A stretch of 64,000 bases of DNA from Pomphorhynchus laevis (taxonomy: Eukaryota > Acanthocephala > Palaeacanthocephala > Echinorhynchida > Pomphorhynchidae), in the NCBI GenBank assembly GCA_012934845.2, contig WNNJ02000824.1:62001-126000 (forward strand), read 5' to 3'. The translations under genes were made by a program, and so were the position numbers. Shown here in pieces: positions 54,390-64,000 of the stretch. Position 1 is the first letter of the stretch. Each line of letters opens with the position of its first letter. A model generated the notes under the pieces. The model did no database searches and was not told the DNA's origin. It saw only the letters and a program-made list of their open reading frames with translations.

Positions 54390-54940
54390 AACAACGGGTT
54401 TTCTCATCCCGCTGGCGTTTTGTAACGCTCCGGTTGATCTTGCTCTGAATCTTGCTAACTCAACATGTAACCCCTTTATAGGGTACAATATGAAATTCAT
54501 CGTAATTGAAATGGATGGATTAACGTATCCACACTGCAACACTTGCCACCAGTGAAAACATTACTCCTCTGGAAGCTCCTTGCCCACGAAATGCGGGGTA
54601 TGTGGCTCAAGTAAGTTACACCAGACAAAATGCGAAAAAAAAACCTTACTGTTCGAACTGCGGGGTGAGCACCCTGCATGGTTAAAGAAATGTGCTTGTT
54701 TCAAGAATTATCAAAAACGACACAGGCTAAATAAAGCCAAACCTGCTAGTTTTGCTTTTGCCGCCACGGCAGGGAAGAATGATGAAAGTCTCTGTGGTGG
54801 AAATACTGGAACTCATTGAAATGAAACATCGTAAGTATATGATTCAATTAGTCAATCTAGTAAAAACCTTAGTTAATCAACTGGGTAATTCCACTCGATC
54901 TCCCAGTTGTGATGCTGAGTAACAAGAAAAATATGCCCAA
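54390..54940 (+). pseudogene. gag fragment of an I/Jockey-like LINE
   Basis: Encodes, across frames, the counterpart of the 41.3-kb ORF1 from residue ~215: LAFCNAPVDLALNLANSTCN, GLTYPHCNTCHQ (then stop for Trp), TKCGVCGSSKLHQTKC, GEHPAWLKKC, NYQKRHRLNKAKPASF. Frameshifted at the third knuckle. No ORF2 follows; at 54,960 the sequence becomes simple AT-rich. Confidence 0.82.
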
Positions 54941-55102
54941 ACCCAAGAATACTCTAAATATTAATATTTTTAATAAATTATTAAATATTTAAAATATTAT
55001 TAATAATTATTATTAATAATTAAAATATTACTAATATTTTCAATTTGAATGCTCTTAATATTAAATACATATTTAATTTATTGAAATTATTAATGTATGA
55101 AA

Positions 55103-55367
55103 TTTATCCATCCTGGTCTGTGTTTTAAAATGTTTATGTATGATCAGGTAAAATTGAAAGACAAAATTATTTGATAATATTTCGGTAGTAACTACTACCA
55201 TCTTCATAATTTAGAAACAACAAAATTAGAATTAATAAGTTAGAAACAAGTTGTTTCTAATTTCTTAAAATGCTAGTTGTTACTAGCCAAATATCATTAA
55301 AATAATTTTATCTTTCAACTTTACCTGATCGTTCCTGAATATATTTTAAACTACAGATATGGATGAA
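55103..55367. mobile_element. Hairpin MITE, ~120-bp arms
   Basis: Arms (left ..TGATCAGGTAAAATTGAAAG, right CTTTCAACTTTACCTGATC..) extend outward imperfectly to 55,103 and 55,367. The left arm on the minus strand contains GAAGATGGTAGTAGTTACTA then CCGAAATATT: hammerhead-like stem II plus GAAA as in the 33.5-kb element. Confidence 0.78.
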
Positions 55368-55380
55368 TATATTACTTACA

Positions 55381-56566
55381 TTTATTTTAATTTTACAATT
55401 ATTTTATTTGCAAGCTTTCGACGGTTTGTAATTTTCAAGCATACACTGGATTGATTTGAATTATAAAACCTTTATATACGAATGAAATACGTAAGTACAT
55501 GAAAGAAATCAGTGTGTAATTTATCCACGGAAGAAAACAGCCTAACTTTATTGAAGATTTAATGCATTTATGCTATATCATCTTTACGTGCTAACAATGA
55601 TAATTTTAAGTTTCAGTTAGACTTGTTGACTGTCATGAGGTTCACCTGCGCTGGAATATGCTTAAATTTCTTGATTAATAGTCTTAATGTGTTGCTTTCG
55701 ATGCAGACAGTCTTTCTTTCCTCGAAGTTTATCCTGTGAAAATCGGTCAATACTTGGTTCGCGATTGCCGGACTCACATCGCTCCGCTATGTTAATTTTC
55801 TGCTGTTGAAAATGTTGTTTTTTCTGATGTTGTTTAATTTTCTGCTTAATGTATTGCGAATTCTGACGTTTACAATATTTACAGGATTTGATATAAACTT
55901 GCCCGAAAACATGGTAATTGAGCTTTCGTTTAAATATGCCGTTCAGTGTTGCGTTCTGTTTATGAGACCCTGATATTGTGTAAGTGGCTACAATATGCCT
56001 CAGTGACGTAAGTAGACTAAATGTATGCTGGTCGGATACCTAGGGATTGGTATGTAGCCTTCTTTAATGCCCATTCCGGGTATCTTTACTGTCGTAGTAC
56101 TTGGTCAAATGTTTTAGTACTTACTTTTATACTTGGGTCAAATGGTGGAGGTAAGTAGACGACGTATTATGACGCTACATGGTCATTCGTCATCACATAG
56201 CATTTTACAAATACTGAACACACACGATCCTGCAATACAATGGTGCCTCACGCTTGAATCGATTTTGAACGTGAATATAACCAGGCAAGATACGGAATAA
56301 CAAAATAGCCTTTATTGCAAACCAGGCATATCATGTCATCCTCCCAATTAAAACTCCAACATGCCAAAGGTTTACTATCATGACCCGCTTTCATTTCCAT
56401 ACTATACTACGAATATGTGGAAATTCCGTGGATGAATTACACGCTGCTTTCTTCCGTGTAGTTCATTCGTATCCAAAGGTTTTTGTAATTCTAACAATCT
56501 AGTATATGCTTGAAAGACAAACCGTCGAAGGCTTGCAAATAAAAAAATTGTAAAATCAAAATAAGT
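55381..56566 (-). mobile_element. PLE remnant between ~165-bp inverted repeats
   Basis: The inverted arms (55,383-55,545 and 56,410-56,566) share TTTGCAAGCTTTCGACGG / CCGTCGAAGGCTTGCAAA and the GTGTAATTTATCCACGG segment. Inside, the minus strand encodes a GIY-YIG-like domain at about 55,915-55,640: VYIKSCKYC, then AERCESGNREPSID and KDCLHRKQHIKTINQEI, and upstream uncertain RT-linker remnants. Heavily decayed. Confidence 0.55.
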
Positions 56567-57053
56567 TCTCGTGTTTATAATTTTATTTCACTAAAATAAA
56601 ACAAATTAAGTTAGACACGAATGCAATTCTTACAATAAAATATATCAATGCATAGAATATATTTATAAATATATGTATAAATGTATTATATAAATGTATA
56701 GCATTAAATTTAATAATATTTGACCAATCCCAACTAGTAAAGAAAATCCCACTAAATATTGTCGTTATTATAACATTTACATAAAAATTAATTCACTACA
56801 AAACGTTTTACATTTTACATTTAAAATTAACATAATAAGTCATATCAAAAATGTATACGTATTGTGCAACGCTGATACACTGATCAGACATTAAATTTGC
56901 ATTTTGTTAAAAAGAAACATTCAAAAACTTACCAACTCATATTCTCATTTGAAAGCTTTAAAAGTCTGATTTTATCAGCAAATGGCATAATCGTAATGAT
57001 ATCTGGTCTTTTATTAAACTTCATCTGATCCTTACAATCTTCATTCAGATTAA
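56567..57053. other. AT-rich spacer
   Basis: Nothing recognised. Confidence 0.35.
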
Positions 57054-57353
57054 ATGCCATTTTCAATGTATATCTTTGTATTGAATATGTTCAGATTGAT
57101 CAAAGTTTTTGCTTATCTTTTATTTTTGAATAAATTCAAAAAATATAAATTAAATCACCATTTATTTATAAAATGTAAAAATCAGACAATTAATTATTTA
57201 GTTTTAGTAGCAAAAGCTCGCAAATTTGATCATCTTCATGGGATTGTCAAAGAGATCAAGGAAACTGGAATAAACACAAGACGAATTCTTATCAATTTTA
57301 TAGAAGGCGCAAAAGAGCATGCTTTCATGCGCAGCGTTACAAAATCAGTTTAG
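57054..57353 (+). CDS. Unidentified 99-residue ORF
   Basis: Open frame with a hydrophobic N-terminal third (two candidate membrane stretches) and a more ordinary C-terminal half (KARKFDHLHGIVKEIKETGI). No family recognised; may be chance. Confidence 0.2.
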   Translation: MPFSMYIFVLNMFRLIKVFAYLLFLNKFKKYKLNHHLFIKCKNQTINYLVLVAKARKFDHLHGIVKEIKETGINTRRILINFIEGAKEHAFMRSVTKSV

Positions 57354-57479
57354 AGTTGACTCTATAAGTGCTAACACAAAAATCAACAGTCAAAATACAG
57401 TAAAGAATAGGAAAGAATTCGCCAACTGATTGAACGACAGAGACATTAATTCTAATTAATAAGAAAACGAGGATATAAA

Positions 57480-58395
57480 AGATGGGAGTTCTATTTGTTA
57501 AAATTTCAATCTTGCAGGTAGAAATTTTTTAAACCAAAATAATATTCAAAAATTTGAAAAATGTTTTGATGATAAAAATATTAAACGGCAAATAAAATCG
57601 CCTATTTATAGAAAAATATTACAAAACTGTATATTAAAAGAGGGATTAGTATCCCATATTAATATTTTATAACATCAATTAAAACTAGAGCTACTAACGG
57701 ACTATTCTTGGTTTAAAAATATAAATACTTATAATATAAGTGATAACAATATTGTAAGTATTGTAAGTTCCTGTTATGGAATGCATTCGCCCTACAAAAG
57801 TAACCCACGTATTACGATGCTCGCCATGCTACCAAAGCAACGAAATCCAGAGATACGACGGAATGTTACGGTTAGCTCTTGAAAATACTGTTAATATCTC
57901 GCTGAACGACAGCGGGATATATATTTCATCCCATGGAAGCCAAACCTACTATCTTTACCTATTTGCCAAGCTAGCAATCGATTCATAGACTTGTTGGCTC
58001 CAAAATATTTGGATGTTAGCGAGGGTACTGTAAATGAAGGTATTGCTCTCAAAGAGCTACATTATTTGTCAGCTTCTACTGTAGCGAATACCATCCCGAA
58101 AAACTCCAGTTTTCCGGAAAACCTTAGAGAGATGTACTCAAATGTGGGCAAATAAACAAATCCATGATTTATTTGAAGAGGCTTTCACATTTCTATATAA
58201 GGCGGTTCAAACTTCGGCGGGAAATATTCGTAATGCAAATAAAACGAGAATGTGATGTTCTCTAGGTTGATGTCTAATAAACTAGCATCGCATCTTAATA
58301 ATTTGGGCATCGCAACGAGTCACTCCATATAACCCCATTTTGAATTCACAAGTTTAACGATATAATGGATAGTGTGAAAATGTATTGAGCTTGAT
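57480..58395 (+). pseudogene. Unidentified degraded coding region
   Basis: Protein-like stretches appear in more than one plus-strand frame, for example IKSPIYRKILQNCILKEGLV near 57,595, SSCYGMHSPYKSNPRITMLA near 57,770, and LLAPKYLDVSEGTVNEGIAL near 57,990. Stops and frame changes separate them. I do not recognise the family; part may belong to the LTR-type polyprotein suggested by the next entry. Confidence 0.3.
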
Positions 58396-58584
58396 ATGAT
58401 GTTTCAACAGCTATCAATCGAGCAATGTAAGTCATCGATGTTCAACGCTCTGCAATATATTCATTCGTTACTCTGTACAGAAGCAAATAGCGCACCACAC
58501 GAGCATATGTTCAAGTTAATAGGAAGATCGACATCCAATACTAGTGTGCCTACATTGCTCACACATCACGGCCTCGTTTTATAA
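58396..58584 (+). pseudogene. LTR-retrotransposon integrase C-terminal fragment (probable)
   Basis: 62 residues containing ALQYIHSLLCTEANSAPHEH followed by FKLIGRSTSN and a HHGLVL end. The pattern (alpha-helix before S-L-L-C-T, P-H-E, R-S, then a Pro/Gly-containing turn) fits the end of the integrase core in Gypsy-type elements. Cut off by a Naiad fragment at 58,585. Confidence 0.5.
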
Positions 58585-58785
58585 AACTATCAAGTAAATA
58601 TAAATATATAGATAAAACTGAATTAAAAAAAACCTCAAATATTTTGATAAATCATAATTATTTAAAAGTAGGGACATCTACATTTAGACAAATAAAGGTG
58701 TACCAGTAGGAGGTAATAGTAGCCCAATTATAGCTGACTTATTTTTAAGCTTTATAGAATATTTAAGTTCATAACTAATAATATA
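58585..58785 (+). mobile_element. Naiad RT fragment
   Basis: Encodes LIKSS-like, NILINHNYLKV, one-base shift, then GVPVGGNSSPIIADLFLSF, and stops at FIEY. 200 bp only. Confidence 0.8.
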
Positions 58786-58794
58786 TTTATTTTT

Positions 58795-60120
58795 AAAGTG
58801 GCAAATGCGTGTAACCGCACTATCAAACAAAAAACAGCAAAAGTTATACATATAAATTAGTTAAATTACGTAAATGGAGTCGGATTTGACGTTTGAATGA
58901 TGGCAGGGCGGTTGATTGGCGTATATAATGGGCAGATGATTCAACGAGAAAGGAGCAACCACAAAACAAGGAGCGGAAGCCAAAGTAGGTAGCGTAGTTT
59001 GGGACATGTAAAAGAAAACAATTACAGGAACGCGAGGAAAAGTAAACCACGAGAATTATCAAAATGAAAATTGAGAAAGGAAGGTGCATGAAAAGTTACA
59101 AGGCGGAAAGCATTGAGAGGAAGACGAATTTGAACACGACAATAAATGATAGGCAAATCGAGAGAAACAATATGGTGAGAAGTATGATCAAAACGACGAA
59201 GACGGAGGAGAATTCAGACGGCTACATTGACGATGCGAGGTAGAGGAATAAGAGTGCATTTGGGTGAGTTGGAAAATAGACTAAGACTGTATTCAAGTCT
59301 TGAGAATAGAATAGAAGATAAAAGTCATATTCAAGTCATACAAGGGAAATTGATCAATCTCCGAATCTGACGAAGGATGCGGAGAATTAAGGTATATGAG
59401 CGTACTTTATCCTGAACAAAAGATTTGAGTGAAAGTCGGTTGTCGAAATGAAAGTTTAGGAAAACGAGATTATCAACGATAGAAAGAATTGTAGAATTTA
59501 ATAATACAGAGAAAGGTTCTAAACAAAGACGTCGAGACAGGATCCACATAATTTTGGATTTATTCGGATTTAAAGAAAGACGAAGGAAAGAAAGATAATT
59601 GGAAATTTAGGCAAAACAGTTGGAAGCGGAAATACTAAGATCATGAATACGATAAGCAATTGCCTGAGCATATATGAGAATGTCATCACCATATTGCATA
59701 ACATGGAAGTCCCCAAAAGAAGCGACTATTTAATAAAAAAACGCTTACGTTGTCTGCAGAGGATGTAATCAAAATGATTTCGTATTTTATCATTCGGATG
59801 GACTCAGGTCTCGAGAAACATTCTTTTATAACGAAAGAATTTATTTACCAGGATGATATGAGGTATATCGGCAAGTGAAATCAATCGCTTATTATTGAGA
59901 CATGATCTATCAATTGTATGAAGTCCGACACTAGAGATATGATAACTTCGAAAGCTTCCGGGTTGAGCATTGAAATCACCTGCCAACACCATTATATCGT
60001 TCGATAGAATTGCAGATAATTCAAGGAGATAATGTCTATTTAACATATAGTGTGCAAATAGCTGTGACAGTTTTATCCGATAAATGTGATAATCCGAAAT
60101 TAAATATACGAATGTCCCTT
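58795..60120 (-). mobile_element. Mosaic degraded CR1/L2-like LINE
   Basis: Minus strand. The 3' end (58,795) has the GCAAATGCGTGTAACCGCAC remnant of the family hairpin. RT C-terminal pieces: LLHVPNYATYFGFRSLF (59,010), NSTILSIVDNLVFLNFHFDN (59,500), and DDILIYAQAIAYRIHDLSIS-like near 59,680. At 60,060-59,725 it encodes a different endonuclease end: VLAGDFNAQPGSFRS, LVNKFFRYKRMF, VHPNDKIRNHFDYILCRQRK. The 5' end near 60,100 matches the 5' end of the next copy. It looks like a rearranged or related subfamily member. Confidence 0.65.
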
Positions 60121-60231
60121 TAAAATCTAGTGTGCAAATAGCTGTGAAAGCTTTAAAAAAAGGATTTATTTTAACGTAGCAAATGCGTGCCAGCGCACGC
60201 TTACATGACCACAACAAAACAAAACTGTGAA

Positions 60232-60921
60232 TCAGGTGTCGAGAAGGTGTGAACGGAGGAGGTGTTTGAATGTGATAAAAGAGAAGGCGCAGCGGACGGC
60301 GAGAGGGAGTTGATTCCAGGCGAGTGAGGCGGTGACAAGAAAGGATCGGAGACCGTAGTTGTTGGAGTAATTAGGAACGTGGAGTAAGAGGGTATGACAG
60401 GAACGAAGCGATAGCGAGGTGGGGCGAGTATCGTCTAAGAAAGGAAGGTTGATGAACGATGGGGAGCCGACAGCGATGAGACGAAAAGTAACGAGAAGAA
60501 GGCGGAGTTTGATGCGGATGTGGATGGTGGGCCAGGAGAGTTGGGCAAAATATGTGGATGTGTGGTCGAAGCGACGGAGACGAAAGAGCACTCGAACGGC
60601 GGTGTTGATTATTCGTTGTAGGGGTAGGATGATGGATTTTGGAGAATTTTCGAAAAGGCTGAGGCAGTAATCGATTTTAGGGAAAAGAAGCGATGAAAGA
60701 AGAGACATACAAGAACGAAAGTCGATAAGGGGGCGGATACGGCGGATGTCACGAAGAATTAAGTTAGACGAGCGGACCTTGTCACGGACGAAGGGTTTAA
60801 GGGAAAGGTGATCATCGAAATGGAAGCCTAAGAAAGTGAGATTGTGGACTATGGGGATGATCGATGAGGCAAAATATACAGTGGGAGGAGATATGTTTGG
60901 TTTACAGGGAAGGATCCACAT
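60232..60921 (-). CDS. LINE ORF2 C-terminal part
   Basis: 229 residues, the post-RT region: [98 protein letters not shown], ending [18 protein letters not shown]-stop. It is the continuation of the 61,043-63,055 ORF after two frameshifts. Near-identical text at 6.8-7.5 and 39.8-40.5 kb. Confidence 0.88.
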   Translation of the reverse strand: MWILPCKPNISPPTVYFASSIIPIVHNLTFLGFHFDDHLSLKPFVRDKVRSSNLILRDIRRIRPLIDFRSCMSLLSSLLFPKIDYCLSLFENSPKSIILPLQRIINTAVRVLFRLRRFDHTSTYFAQLSWPTIHIRIKLRLLLVTFRLIAVGSPSFINLPFLDDTRPTSLSLRSCHTLLLHVPNYSNNYGLRSFLVTASLAWNQLPLAVRCAFSFITFKHLLRSHLLDT

Positions 60922-61042
60922 TATTTTGGACTTTTCGGGGTTTAGAACGAGATGGAGATTGGAGAGACGTTTGTAGATAGAAGACAGTTGGAGGCAGAAA
61001 TGCCGATATCGTGTATGCGATGTGCGGGTGCATGAGCATAGA

Positions 61043-63055
61043 TTAGAATGTCATCGGCGTATTGCATGACGTTAAAGGAGTAAAGTTTGATAAAGGAGAG
61101 AGATCTCCAAGCAGAAGAGAGAAAAGCAGGGGACCTAGAACTGAACCTTGTGGGACCCCGCAAAAAACAGGGATGAGAGGGGAGGATGATGAATTAGAAC
61201 AGACGCGAAAGGAACGGTCGGATAGATATGAGGCGAACCAAGCTACGGAGGAGGAAGAAAAGCCGTAATCATAACGAAGGCGAGAAAGGAGGACGGAGTG
61301 GTCGACAATGTCGAATGCGGAGGAGAGGTCGAGGGAGATGAGAACACTATATAGAGCCTTGTCTCGAGAAATGAGTAAGTCGTTGTACACTTTTATGCAT
61401 GCGATTTCTGTCGAGTGATTAGAGCGGAAAGCGGATTGGAAAGGAGGGTACAGATTGGATGAGGAGAGATAAGCGTTGATTTGTATTAAGATGAGGCGTT
61501 CTAAGAGCTTAGAAAGAGTAGGGAGTAGTGAAATGGGGCGATAGCTAGAAGGAAGGGAGGGGTCGAGCGATTGTTTCTTAAGGAGGGGACGAACGATTGC
61601 GGATTTCCAGTGTGAAGGGAAGATACGACTGCGGATGGACGAGTTAAACAAGGTTGTGAGAAATGGGGATATCGATGAGCATATAGATTTTAATATGTGG
61701 GTAGGCAGGGGATCGGCAGGTGAGGTTTTGTTGGGCAAGGACATGAGGACAGATGATACTTCTGTAGGTGAGACTGGGAGAAGATGAAAGAGTTCCGGAA
61801 GAATGAGAGTAGACTGGGCAGAGTGGGATAGGATGGAGACCGGGGTGTGATAGAGCAGCGTGGATACTTTATTCTGGAGAAATGACGAATAATCATTATC
61901 ATTGATGTTGCAAGGCGTAGAGGAACGAGCCAGGATTGAGTTAAAAGTATGCCAGAGAGTCTTAGAGTTGAATGAAGTGATGATTTTATGCTGCCAGAAG
62001 GAGTTGCATTTGGTACGTAGTAGGTTGAGATGAGACCGGCGAAGAGCAAGATAGGAATCACGGAAAGACGGAGTGATCGAGCGGAAATCGCGTCTGAGAG
62101 AGCGGTGATAGACTCGAAAAGCATGGCGGAATCGACGCTTTGAGAGTAGGCATTGGATGTCAAACCATGGGGCACGGTGCAAGCGACGGTGTGGGTGAGA
62201 CTTGAAGGGCAAGAGAATATCGAGAGTGGATGTGAGTTCAGAGTCGAAAAGAAAGGCGAGATCGTGAGGAGATGAATATGTTATTGTGGGTAATGATAGA
62301 GACGATTTGAGTAAGGCAGAGCGGAGAAGGGAGAGGTCAAGATTTCTCCAAGGGCGACGTAGGATTGTAGGTGTGTGAGGAGGGGTGTGGTTGCGAGCGA
62401 GATCAAGGGTGATAAGAAAGTGATCGGATAGACCAGGATCAGAGATGGACAGTGAGGTGTGGGCAGCAAAATGATCGGGGACAGCGATGATGTCGAGTGC
62501 CCCGCCAAGTATATGTGTGGGGGCAGTGGAGATTAGTTTGTAATTGTAGTTGGATAGAATGTTGATGAAGCGGATGGAATCTGTGGAAGAGGGACGGTCT
62601 AGGCGGATATTGAAGTCGCCTAGAACGAGTGAAGGGATTGAGGACAAAGAACAATGAGAAAGGAGGTCAGCGAGTTCGGTAAAAAATAAGGCTGTAGGAG
62701 CTGATGAACCAGGACGGTATACAATGGCGAGATCTAGAGTGATCGGGTTAGAATAACGACATTTGAGCAATTCAAAAGAGCAAGGACTGAAAGGGGGATT
62801 GATTTTGCGAAGAGACGCTGGGTGACGAGCGAATGCGACGATGCCGCCATGATTAGAGGATTTAGAAGGGCATGAGCTGAGGGGGCGGGCGGATTCGACT
62901 AGGGAGCAACCGGCAGAGAGCAGACGGCGAATGGAAAGGTCGTCGGAATCTGAGTGCCAGGATTCGGTGAGGCAGAAGAGATCGATGGATTGCTTGGTGA
63001 ATAGGTTTGACCGATGAATGCGATAATCCGAAACTAAATATTTCTGAGTAGACAA
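61043..63055 (-). CDS. LINE endonuclease-reverse transcriptase ORF (frameshifted end)
   Basis: 670 residues. APE-type endonuclease in the first ~215: LTESW (Glu near residue 31), VLGDFN (146-149), ILGGALDI (~182-189) and LSDHF (~209-213). The linker is Arg/Ser-rich. RT from ~430: [77 protein letters not shown]. It then runs out of frame ([11 protein letters not shown]) just before the catalytic YADD, which continues at 61,163-60,942 in the next frame. Endonuclease residues look complete; RT would not be made whole without a shift. Confidence 0.9.
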   Translation of the reverse strand: MSTQKYLVSDYRIHRSNLFTKQSIDLFCLTESWHSDSDDLSIRRLLSAGCSLVESARPLSSCPSKSSNHGGIVAFARHPASLRKINPPFSPCSFELLKCRYSNPITLDLAIVYRPGSSAPTALFFTELADLLSHCSLSSIPSLVLGDFNIRLDRPSSTDSIRFINILSNYNYKLISTAPTHILGGALDIIAVPDHFAAHTSLSISDPGLSDHFLITLDLARNHTPPHTPTILRRPWRNLDLSLLRSALLKSSLSLPTITYSSPHDLAFLFDSELTSTLDILLPFKSHPHRRLHRAPWFDIQCLLSKRRFRHAFRVYHRSLRRDFRSITPSFRDSYLALRRSHLNLLRTKCNSFWQHKIITSFNSKTLWHTFNSILARSSTPCNINDNDYSSFLQNKVSTLLYHTPVSILSHSAQSTLILPELFHLLPVSPTEVSSVLMSLPNKTSPADPLPTHILKSICSSISPFLTTLFNSSIRSRIFPSHWKSAIVRPLLKKQSLDPSLPSSYRPISLLPTLSKLLERLILIQINAYLSSSNLYPPFQSAFRSNHSTEIACIKVYNDLLISRDKALYSVLISLDLSSAFDIVDHSVLLSRLRYDYGFSSSSVAWFASYLSDRSFRVCSNSSSSPLIPVFCGVPQGSVLGPLLFSLLLGDLSPLSNFTPLTSCNTPMTF

Positions 63056-63148
63056 TTATTGATTTGTATTGAAAGCTTTGACCGATGAATGTGATAATCC
63101 GAAACTAAATATTTCTGAGTAGACAATTAGTGATTTGTATTGAAAAGT
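63006..63148 (-). repeat. ~70-bp tandem duplication of LINE 5' end
   Basis: TTTGACCGATGAATGNGATA ... GATTTGTATTGAAA is present at 63,006 and 63,075 with two base differences. It lies just upstream of the ORF start and may hold the element's internal promoter. Confidence 0.88.
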
Positions 63149-63149
63149 G

Positions 63150-64000
63150 AGCATTTATTCTTTAGAAAAACGTATTTGATCAAATCGACGAAGTTGCAAT
63201 GGGCTCTCTGCCAGGTCCTACGTTTGCAAACATTTATATTGATAAATGGGAAACAGACATATCACATATTGCCAAACCTACACGCATATTGGCGCTTCGT
63301 AGATAATGTTTATGGTTTTCGACACGTGTCCAAATAAGGTATCACTGCTAAACGTGTTAAATAAAAAAATATTCAGACATTCAATGGCAGGTACAGGTAG
63401 AAGACTACAAACAATCGATCGTGCTCCTCGATTTGCTGATTAGACGTTAAAATAAGATTGTAACTGAGTTATATCGTAAACTGAATATTACGTTGAATCC
63501 GCCTCTCTGGTCTACTCATATACAATACAAATATAAGATATTCACATCAACATCGTTGTTGCTAAGGTCTTTGTGAATATGCTCAGAGACATGTAAACGA
63601 ATGAGTGGAAGATCGATTATTATGTCTAAACCTAAAAATCAGGGTTTCCCAAATAGGCCATCATCCAGGCGATCAAAAATCGAAAATATTCTTTGGATTC
63701 ACACATAACAAAAAAGGTCAAGTGAATACTAAAATATTTTTTCGATAGCTTTCGTCGACAACATTAGCATGAATCGTTTAGCATTCGTGTTCAAACGAAA
63801 ACATATTTTGGCAAACATTAGGTGTCATATATCAGATAAAATGTAAATAATGTGATGCAACCTACGTGTGACAGATTAAACGATCATTACACCTTAGAAT
63901 AAAGAACATTGTAATGCTCTAAGGAAAGGGGACATGTCATCTGCCATTTTGAACAATTCATGAATAAAACAAATAATATTGAGTTCGACGATGTCAGAGT
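63150..64000 (+). mobile_element. Canonical PLE: RT C-terminal half plus GIY-YIG
   Basis: Across frames, plus strand: VAMGSLPGPTFANIYIDKWE at about 63,195; YWRFVDNVYGF (catalytic VDD changed to VDN) at about 63,288; ELYRKLNITLNPPLWST-like at about 63,460; then GIY-YIG: GVIYQIKCK and CDAT at about 63,825, TDRLNDHYTL, and HVICHFEQFMNKTNNIEFDD at about 63,935. The endonuclease follows RT, as in Penelope/Poseidon-type elements. Truncated by the window end; many stops. Confidence 0.78.

Larger units (their letters stand above)
60160..63148 (-). mobile_element. CR1/L2-like LINE, longest copy
   Basis: Minus strand, about 3 kb, from a 5' UTR duplicated in tandem (63,148-63,006) to the 3' hairpin GCGTGCGCTGGCACGC and TAAAATAAATCC end near 60,160. 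One long ORF covers endonuclease and RT up to VPQGSVLG; a frameshift near 61,090 separates it from the YADD segment, and another near 60,985 from the C-terminal ORF. No gag-like ORF1 precedes it, so the copy may lack it or the family may be single-ORF. Confidence 0.9.

Noticed and set aside
16791-64000. First coding exon of the UBE2H-like gene
   Set aside because: I searched the minus strand upstream of exon 2 for a sequence like KRRMDTDVVKL ending at a GT donor and found none; it is probably outside the window or too short and divergent to see.
1-64000. tRN﻿A and rRNA genes
   Set aside because: No cloverleaf with A and B boxes and no conserved rRNA words were recognised on either strand by eye.

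Overview
This window is an AT-rich arthropod (most likely insect) nuclear segment. Five ~50-70 bp introns in one conserved host gene, the mix of retroelements, and many in-frame stops in every mobile element support this. It is mostly a graveyard of retrotransposons around one recognisable host gene; nothing in it looks prokaryotic.

Host gene: a UBE2H-type ubiquitin-conjugating enzyme lies on the minus strand. Exons equivalent to human exons 2-6 are packed at 16,181-16,790. The terminal exon is at 4,679-5,652, beyond a 10.5-kb intron. All splice junctions and reading phases agree. The last exon carries a ~300-residue acidic, Ser/Asp/Gln-rich extension absent from ordinary UBE2H, yet it ends with a UBE2H-like tail (EMSDF). 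The first coding exon was not found.

Layout. 0-4.3 kb: terminal fragments of a Penelope-like element (PLE) and a foldback element. 5.7-16.2 kb (last intron): a 5'-truncated CR1/L2-like LINE, a nine-unit ~332-bp tandem array made from a PLE reverse-transcriptase C-terminal segment (minus), and a head-to-head plus-strand PLE with C-terminal GIY-YIG and its own 825-bp duplication. 17.9-25 kb: retrozyme-like 360-390-bp units with hammerhead-like motifs, hairpin MITEs, a PLE fragment. 27.6-33.4 kb: the best copy of a PLE with N-terminal GIY-YIG (Naiad-type), plus fragments. 34.4-37.2 kb: a decayed reverse-transcriptase element of an unclassified family (second fragment at 50.4-51.5 kb). 37.9-40.6 kb: a hammerhead-ribozyme motif, tandem PLE ends, a second CR1/L2-like LINE. 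41.3-46 kb: an I/Jockey-like LINE with gag and endonuclease-RT ORFs, followed by an internally deleted derivative; a decayed third copy at 48.2-50.4 kb and a gag fragment at 54.4 kb, preceded by an HDV-like ribozyme fold. 55.4-58.8 kb: inverted-repeat-flanked PLE, an LTR-integrase scrap, a Naiad scrap. 58.8-63.1 kb: minus-strand CR1/L2-like LINEs, including the longest copy (endonuclease plus RT). 63.1 kb to the end: another GIY-YIG PLE.

The most noteworthy signals are: several self-cleaving-RNA-like motifs (hammerhead at 38.1 kb, HDV-like at 54.1 kb, covarying hammerhead-like units at 18 and 21 kb), the extended UBE2H tail, the retroelement-derived tandem array, and a perfect 76-bp palindrome at 50.8 kb. 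All homology statements come from reading motifs by eye; no database search was possible.
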